Shown piece after piece: positions 14,622-18,552 of a DNA stretch of 18,552 nucleotides. Under the pieces are notes generated by a model. The model saw only the letters and a program-made list of their open reading frames with translations, was not told where the DNA came from and did not search any database. Numbering within the stretch: the first letter of the stretch is position 1; each line of letters opens with the position of its first letter. The translations under genes were made by a program, and so were the position numbers. The DNA lies in NCBI GenBank assembly GCA_902496125.1, contig CABUZU010000031.1:1-18552 (forward strand), in the 5' to 3' direction. Source of the DNA: an uncultured Lachnospiraceae bacterium (lineage in GTDB: Bacteria; Bacillota; Clostridia; Lachnospirales; Lachnospiraceae).

Positions 14622-14650
14622 AGAATATAATAAAGTGCCAAGAATGTCAA
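14622..14650 (-). promoter_or_regulatory. Promoter of the transporter-ttdA-ttdB operon
   Basis: Minus-strand TTGACA (14650-14645), a consensus -35, with a 17-bp spacer and TATTCT (14627-14622). Transcription would start about 14615, next to the operator and some 70 bases before the transporter gene. Confidence 0.75.
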
Positions 14651-14707
14651 TCCTTTTTAACAATTTCGGTACTTTAGACAAATATCTCTTTTAACTTTTA
14701 TGAATTT

Positions 14708-15355
14708 TTACTGATAGTATGTCAACATATCATCCATACTTCTATAAATATGAAGTTTCATCTCTGCTTCCGCTTTTTTCTCATCTCTATTTTTAATCGC
14801 TTCTAAAATCTCTTCATGCTCACGATTTGAAACCTTAGCATACTCTTCTTCTGATACCATACTACCAATTGATAAACCATTCCATAATTCTGAAATCATA
14901 TTTTTTAATTTGTCATTTCCTGCTACTGTCCAAATCTCATTGTGAAACGCTCGATTAAACTCTGCATATTCTGTATATCTTTTTTCTTCTAGTACTTTAC
15001 AAGCATCTTTATGCACTTCTTCAATTGATGCAATGTCTTCCATTGGAGCTCTACACGCCAGCTTTGTTGCAGCACTCTCTAAAATTGCTCGAAGTTGATA
15101 GTGCTCACGAATGTATTTTTCTGTAACACCTAATACTACAGCACATTTATTTTTACGTAATTTTATCAGTCCATCTCTTGCAAGAATCTGAAATGCTTCT
15201 CGTACTGGCATTGCTGATACATTAAGTTGTGAAGCAATATTTTCTAATAAAAGTTCTTCGCCTTCTTTTAATTGCTTCGATAAAATAGCTCTTCTTAGTT
15301 CCGTTGCTACTTTTTCTTTCGCTGATACCATTTTTATCGGTCTTAATCGATTCAT
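14708..15355 (-). CDS. GntR family regulator, FadR subfamily, FCD domain complete
   Basis: 215 aa. A winged helix (about residues 10-75: KVATELRRAILSKQLKEGEELLLENIASQLNVSAMPVREAF) is followed by an all-helical FCD ligand domain. The metal-binding set of FCD proteins is intact: Asn134 and His138 (FNRAFHNE), His180 (REHEEIL) and His202 (KLHIYRS). Such proteins sense organic acids, often via a bound metal that contacts the carboxylate, so tartrate or a relative is a sensible inducer. The ATG at 15355 overlaps the stop of the upstream GntR gene (ATGA), showing coupled translation. No terminator is seen after it, but the ttd promoter follows. It likely represses at TTGTATACAA. Confidence 0.9.
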   Translation of the reverse strand: MNRLRPIKMVSAKEKVATELRRAILSKQLKEGEELLLENIASQLNVSAMPVREAFQILARDGLIKLRKNKCAVVLGVTEKYIREHYQLRAILESAATKLACRAPMEDIASIEEVHKDACKVLEEKRYTEYAEFNRAFHNEIWTVAGNDKLKNMISELWNGLSIGSMVSEEEYAKVSNREHEEILEAIKNRDEKKAEAEMKLHIYRSMDDMLTYYQ

Positions 15356-15945
15356 TGATTTTTCTCCCTTTCTTCATTTACAATATCTGCCAACCATTCA
15401 AAATATTGCGTTAGTTCTATATCTACCGGTTCAAACTCTCTAACCGTTAACATATTAGAAATTACCTTTCTTTTTGCAACAATTGGTTCTAATCTTCCTC
15501 CAATTGACAGTGCAAATCGAAGGTAACAATCGACTCCATTTTTTAACAATTGTGATAGATATCGATTTTCTACGCACTCAAAAATAGCCCATTCAAATTG
15601 ATAGTTATCTTCTACTAGCTTTCGCTGTAAAACAGTTTCTTTATGTTTTTTTAAAATGCTTCGTATCGCTTGTTTTACAATTTCACAAATGGTTTGATAA
15701 ATTGTTTCAATTCCTTCTTTATCAAATTCTGAAACTAAAATTCGCTTTGTTACAAGACGAACGACTAACCCTTGGTCTTCTAATATTTGCAAAGCTTCAC
15801 GCACTGGGATTCTAGAAGCATGAAATGTTTTGGCAAGTTCTTCTTGTCTTAACCTACTTCCACCTTTTATTCTTCCTGATAAAATTTCATCCGCTAATTG
15901 CTCTGCCATATAGTCACTTAAACTTTTTTCCGATATTGTTCGCAT
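15352..15945 (-). CDS. GntR family regulator with degenerate FCD domain
   Basis: 197 aa. The N-terminal winged helix is clear (residues about 8-72: LADEILSGRIKGGSRLRQEELAKTFHASRIPVREALQILEDQGLV). The C-terminal part is helical and FCD-sized but shorter than usual, and where FCD proteins have FDxxFH it reads FEWAIF; no histidine occurs after residue 101, so all metal ligands are missing. It may bind a different ligand, none, or act as a heterodimer partner of the overlapping complete GntR. The ATG at 15945 follows AGAGGGA by 7 bases. That site lies in one arm of a 14-bp inverted repeat. It comes after the CHR genes on the same strand, with its own promoter. Confidence 0.85.
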   Translation of the reverse strand: MRTISEKSLSDYMAEQLADEILSGRIKGGSRLRQEELAKTFHASRIPVREALQILEDQGLVVRLVTKRILVSEFDKEGIETIYQTICEIVKQAIRSILKKHKETVLQRKLVEDNYQFEWAIFECVENRYLSQLLKNGVDCYLRFALSIGGRLEPIVAKRKVISNMLTVREFEPVDIELTQYFEWLADIVNEEREKNQ

Positions 15946-15946
15946 A

Positions 15947-16017
15947 AAAATTCCCTCTTTTCAATACTCTTTCTAATAATGTATCCAAAATTAGAGAAAT
16001 TGTAAAGAGGGAATTTT
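15947..16017. repeat. 14-bp perfect inverted repeat spanning the GntR promoter
   Basis: AAAATTCCCTCTTT (15947-15960) and AAAGAGGGAATTTT (16004-16017) are exact complements, 43 bp apart. The left arm holds the Shine-Dalgarno of the GntR gene; the right arm begins 1 base after the CHR stop and overlaps the GntR -35. RNA coming from the CHR genes can fold it and hide the ribosome site, while RNA started at the GntR promoter contains only one arm. Confidence 0.7.
15972..16006 (-). promoter_or_regulatory. Promoter of the two GntR genes with possible operator
   Basis: Minus-strand TTTACA (16006-16001), 17-bp spacer, TACATT (15983-15978). The -10 is inside an imperfect dyad with TCTAAT/ATTAGA arms (15972-15995) around TGGATACA, a half match to GntR sites, compatible with autoregulation. 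Confidence 0.5.
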
Positions 16018-16018
16018 C

Positions 16019-16624
16019 TTATACGCCTGCAAAATGGAATAAAATTCCGATAATCGCAGAAAAAATGATAAAATAAATTGGATGAAGGTCTTTTAATTTC
16101 GGAATCCATCTCGTTCCAATTAACACCACAACAGCTAATACCATATGCTTAAATTCAATATTGATATTACTTGTAATCTTATAAATGCTATCACAGTTAA
16201 AAAAAGAAACTAGTACAATACCAACTCCTGCTGCACCAATTAAGCCAACGGATGCTGGACGAAGACCATAAAAGGCTGCGTTTACATATTTATTATCCCT
16301 AAATTTCGCTAAAAAATAAGAAATAATAACAATCACGATGATGGAAGGTGCAATTAAACCAAGTGTTGCTGTGATTGCACCTATGATTCCATACAGAGTA
16401 CTTCCCTGTGTAAATCCAGTGGTATAACCAACATAGGTTGCCATATTAATACCAAGCGGTCCTGGTGTACTTTCTGCAACTGCAATCATATCCGCTAATT
16501 GACCAGAATTAAACCAATGAGTGGAGTCTGCCATATCTTGTAAAAATGGAATGGTTGCCATTCCACCACCGATACTAAAGAGACCTGCTTTAAAAAATTC
16601 ATAAAATAATCTTAAATAAATCAC
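16019..16624 (-). CDS. CHR (chromate transporter family) protein, second half of a split pair
   Basis: 201 aa, a short-chain CHR protein (PF02417), with six or so membrane segments. The family opening is present (FFKAGLFSIGGGMATIPFLQDM, about 9-30), then AVAESTPGPLGINMATYVGYTTG (about 49-71) and a C-terminal hydrophobic part. Short CHR proteins come as co-expressed pairs with opposite topology that form one transporter; a few export chromate, but in most anaerobes the substrate is unproven. It starts with GTG at 16624, overlapping the TGA of the first half by four bases (GTGA), with GGGGGT upstream. The symbol chrA is commonly given, but I withhold it because chromate transport is not shown. 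Confidence 0.9.
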   Translation of the reverse strand: MIYLRLFYEFFKAGLFSIGGGMATIPFLQDMADSTHWFNSGQLADMIAVAESTPGPLGINMATYVGYTTGFTQGSTLYGIIGAITATLGLIAPSIIVIVIISYFLAKFRDNKYVNAAFYGLRPASVGLIGAAGVGIVLVSFFNCDSIYKITSNINIEFKHMVLAVVVLIGTRWIPKLKDLHPIYFIIFSAIIGILFHFAGV

Positions 16625-17163
16625 TTCTCATTTACCCCCAAACTTGTAAGAATCACTCCTGCAATACCTGCTACTAAGACGTAAATAACGGGTGAAATAT
16701 TTAAAAAGATGGAGCCTGCAAAGACCAATAGAAAAAGAATTAATGTAATTTTGTCTACTACTGCATTTTTCCAAAGCTTTACTACTGCATTAAAGATAAA
16801 CACACATACGCAAATTCTGATTCCAGCAAATGCATTTTGAATATAACTAATTTCAGCAAAGTTTTGTAACACCGCTGCAATCACAGTAATGATAACTAAA
16901 GAAGGAAATACCACTCCTAAGGTGGCAATAATTCCACCTGGAATTCCTTTTAATTTCTTTCCAATAAAAGTCGCTGTATTAACAGCAATTACTCCTGGTG
17001 TACATTGACCAATCGCATAATAATCCATAATCTCTTTATCATCAGCCCAATGCTTGTTTTCACAAACTTCTCTTTGAAGAATTGGCAACATTGCATATCC
17101 ACCGCCAAAAGTCATCACTCCAACCTTCGCAAAAGTAATAAACAATTCAAAAAATTCTTTCAT
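16621..17163 (-). CDS. CHR (chromate transporter family) protein, first half of a split pair
   Basis: 180 aa, short-chain CHR family. The conserved block FITFAKVGVMTFGGGYAMLPILQREV (about 8-33) is followed by YAIGQCTPGVIAVNTATFIGKKLKGIPGGIIATLGVVFPSLV (about 49-90), with further hydrophobic helices to the end. Both halves share GGG(Y/M)A and the (C/S)TPG(V/P) loop, showing they are the two members of one transporter. The ATG at 17163 has AAGGA about 12 bases upstream, somewhat far. It starts 21 bases after the pseudouridine synthase stop, and I see no promoter between, so the three genes are probably one transcript. Confidence 0.9.
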   Translation of the reverse strand: MKEFFELFITFAKVGVMTFGGGYAMLPILQREVCENKHWADDKEIMDYYAIGQCTPGVIAVNTATFIGKKLKGIPGGIIATLGVVFPSLVIITVIAAVLQNFAEISYIQNAFAGIRICVCVFIFNAVVKLWKNAVVDKITLILFLLVFAGSIFLNISPVIYVLVAGIAGVILTSLGVNEK

Positions 17164-17184
17164 ACTTTATTGACATCCTTTCTT

Positions 17185-18081
17185 TTATTTTCGCTCTATC
17201 ATAGCACACTCCATGTCTTTTGGCAACGGAGCGGTAAAGCTCATCTGTTTACCTGTAATCGGATGATTAAAAGTCAACTTATAAGAATGCAGTGCTTGAC
17301 GGTTAATATCTTTTGTATTTGGATGATATAAAAAATCTCCAATCAATGGATAACCTAGATATTTCATATGCACACGAATTTGATGTGTTCTTCCAGTTTC
17401 TAAATGCAAACGAACAAGGGAATAGGTATTGGTATGACTTACCAATTCATAATGAGTAACTGCACGCTCTCCCTTTTCAAAATCAACGATTCTCTCCATA
17501 ATACTATCCGGTTTTCTTGCAATCGGTGCATCAATTACTCCACTAGATGGTGTTACGATTCCCTCGACAATCGCTAAATATTCTCTGTGAATCTGCCTAT
17601 TTGCCCCCATTGTTGATAGAATATTGGCACTTACTAAATGCTTAGAAACTAACGTAAGCCCTGAAGTATCTCTATCGAGGCGATTGTTGCAGCGAAAAAT
17701 AAATGGTTTATTTTGTTTTTCAAAATAGTAAGCCAAACCATTTGCAAGGGTATTCGTATAATTTTTCATCGATGGATGAATCGGCATTCCTGCTGGCTTA
17801 TTAATTACTAATAAATCTTCATCTTCATAAATGATATCTAAGGGTAAATCTACTGAGGGAATTTTTTTAGAAGACTCATTTTCACAAATACACACCTGCA
17901 AAAGATCGCCCTGTGTTAAAGTCTGTCTCATATAATAATGTGTCCCATTTACTAAAATACTTTTTGGCATTCGTTTAATATCGGTTAAATTTTGTGAAGA
18001 ATATCCTTTTTTTCGCAAAAAACTATCAATTCTCATTCCATCCTCTTTTTCTGTAATTTGATATTCAATTATTCGATTCAT
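17185..18081 (-). CDS. RluA-family RNA pseudouridine synthase
   Basis: 298 aa. It converts a uridine in rRNA or tRNA to pseudouridine. An S4-like RNA-binding region is at the N-terminus (MRIDSFLRKKGYSSQNLTDIKRM, 16-38). The catalytic domain shows the start VINKPAGMPIHPS (92-104), the signature RLDRDTSGL with catalytic Asp136, and LETGRTHQIRVHMKYLGYPLIGD (about 227-249). Length and domain order fit RluC/RluD/YtzF-like proteins; the exact target site cannot be told from sequence. Start ATG 18081 follows GGAGGA by 9 bases. It sits after the rubrerythrin terminator, with no clear promoter between, and ahead of the CHR pair. Confidence 0.95.
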   Translation of the reverse strand: MNRIIEYQITEKEDGMRIDSFLRKKGYSSQNLTDIKRMPKSILVNGTHYYMRQTLTQGDLLQVCICENESSKKIPSVDLPLDIIYEDEDLLVINKPAGMPIHPSMKNYTNTLANGLAYYFEKQNKPFIFRCNNRLDRDTSGLTLVSKHLVSANILSTMGANRQIHREYLAIVEGIVTPSSGVIDAPIARKPDSIMERIVDFEKGERAVTHYELVSHTNTYSLVRLHLETGRTHQIRVHMKYLGYPLIGDFLYHPNTKDINRQALHSYKLTFNHPITGKQMSFTAPLPKDMECAMIERK

Positions 18082-18101
18082 TACTAACTATCCTCCAAAA
18101 C

Positions 18102-18133
18102 AAAAATAGAGGATAGAGCCAACTCTATCCTCT
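18102..18133 (-). terminator. Rho-independent terminator after the rubrerythrin gene
   Basis: An 11-bp perfect stem, AGAGGATAGAG (18108-18118) with CTCTATCCTCT (18123-18133), loop CCAA, and a T-rich tail on the minus strand (TATTTTTG). Confidence 0.9.
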
Positions 18134-18151
18134 TATTTTCACTCTGTAATC

Positions 18152-18552
18152 TTATTTACCAAAATATCTTTCTAATAAACCTTTGAAAGCTTTACCATGT
18201 CTAGCTTCGTCTTTCGCCATTTCATGAACAGTATCATGGATTGCATCTAAACCAGCAGCTTTTGCACGAGTTGCAAGGTCTGCTTTACCAGCTGTAGCAC
18301 CATGTTCTGCTTCTACTCTTAATTCAAGATTCTTCTTCGTGCTATCAGTAATAACTTCGCCTAATAATTCAGCAAATTTAGCAGCATGTTCTGCTTCTTC
18401 ATAAGCAGCTTTTTCATAGTATAAACCAACTTCTGGATATCCTTCTCTATGAGCTACTCTAGCCATTGCTAAATACATACCAACTTCTGAACATTCACCA
18501 TTGAAGTTTGCTCTTAAGTCTTCAAGAATATCTTCACTTACACCCTGTGCTA
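18152..18552 (-). CDS. Reverse rubrerythrin (NADH peroxidase type), C-terminal part
   Basis: The frame is open to the right edge, giving 132 residues plus stop; the N-terminus is outside the window. The visible part is a complete-looking ferritin-like diiron domain: GECSEVGMYLAMARVAHREGYPEVGLYYEKAAYEEAEHAAKFAELLG supplies two ExxH-type ligands, and EAEHGAT and KDEARHGKAF supply the second pair. The protein ends directly after this domain (ERYFGK), with no C-terminal rubredoxin, so it should be a 'reverse' rubrerythrin carrying its rubredoxin at the unseen N-terminus, as in clostridial Rbr3A of about 180 aa. Such proteins reduce H2O2 (and O2) with electrons from NADH via a rubredoxin route. 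The in-frame Met at 18478 is internal, not the start. Confidence 0.9.
   Translation of the reverse strand, partial: AQGVSEDILEDLRANFNGECSEVGMYLAMARVAHREGYPEVGLYYEKAAYEEAEHAAKFAELLGEVITDSTKKNLELRVEAEHGATAGKADLATRAKAAGLDAIHDTVHEMAKDEARHGKAFKGLLERYFGK

Noticed and set aside
14547..14681. 45-residue N-terminal extension of the transporter from a TTG
   Set aside because: It lies across the operator and promoter of the operon, and the ATG at 14546 has a proper ribosome site and begins the first membrane helix.
15918..16109. 63-codon minus-strand frame between CHR and GntR genes
   Set aside because: It overlaps both real genes in another frame and covers the inverted repeat and promoter; no ribosome site or family resemblance.
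1..18552. CRISPR arrays, insertion sequences, integrase attachment sites or prophage genes
   Set aside because: No regularly spaced repeats, transposase or integrase motifs, or phage structural genes were seen on either strand.

Overview
The window reads as chromosomal DNA of a low-GC anaerobic Firmicute, most probably a Clostridia member of the Lachnospiraceae type. The reasons are AT-rich coding, strong AGGAGG-like ribosome binding sites, short operons closed by U-tailed hairpins, a rubrerythrin of the 'reverse' (Rbr3A/NADH peroxidase) kind, a DUF362 protein, a split CHR transporter and a clostridial GlgB. This assignment is an inference from gene content. I see no phage, insertion sequence, CRISPR array or tRNA. 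Almost everything is on the minus strand; only an XRE regulator and a small leucine-rich-repeat protein are on the plus strand.

Layout from left to right. Positions 1-1443 hold a three-gene minus-strand cluster of uncharacterised membrane or membrane-anchored proteins, one resembling a catalytically dead SGNH-type protein. Positions 1562-4954 hold an HMGL-like aldolase, a MATE efflux pump and a DUF362 protein, each followed by its own terminator; the DUF362 promoter carries a MerR-type operator in a 19-bp spacer. Positions 5127-7385 hold an XRE regulator facing glgB across a shared bidirectional terminator. A BspA-like repeat gene (7517-8023) diverges from glgB. Next come a GGDEF + HD pair (9387-8040), mntP with a long terminator-bearing leader (9981 back to about 10152), and eno with a leader that can pair its Shine-Dalgarno.

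Positions 11711-15945 look like an L-tartrate utilisation module: an SLC13/DASS carboxylate transporter and the two subunits of a [4Fe-4S] L(+)-tartrate dehydratase (ttdA, ttdB), transcribed from one good promoter with a near-perfect TTGTATACAA operator at +1. Upstream lie two overlapping FadR-type GntR regulators, one lacking all FCD metal ligands. The proposed logic is that imported L-tartrate (or a related dicarboxylate) is dehydrated to oxaloacetate and the GntR pair relieves repression. Further right are two overlapping CHR transporter halves co-transcribed behind an RluA-type pseudouridine synthase, and finally the 3' part of a reverse rubrerythrin that runs off the window.

No wholly new multi-gene system is proven. 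The most promising points are the RNA leaders of mntP and eno, the MerR-type operator on the DUF362 gene, the dual GntR arrangement with its 14-bp inverted repeat, and the Cys-rich GGDEF/HD pair. Several start codons are placed downstream of the longest open frame (HMGL-like, LRR, HD, eno, ttdA, DASS) because the ribosome binding sites support internal ATGs.
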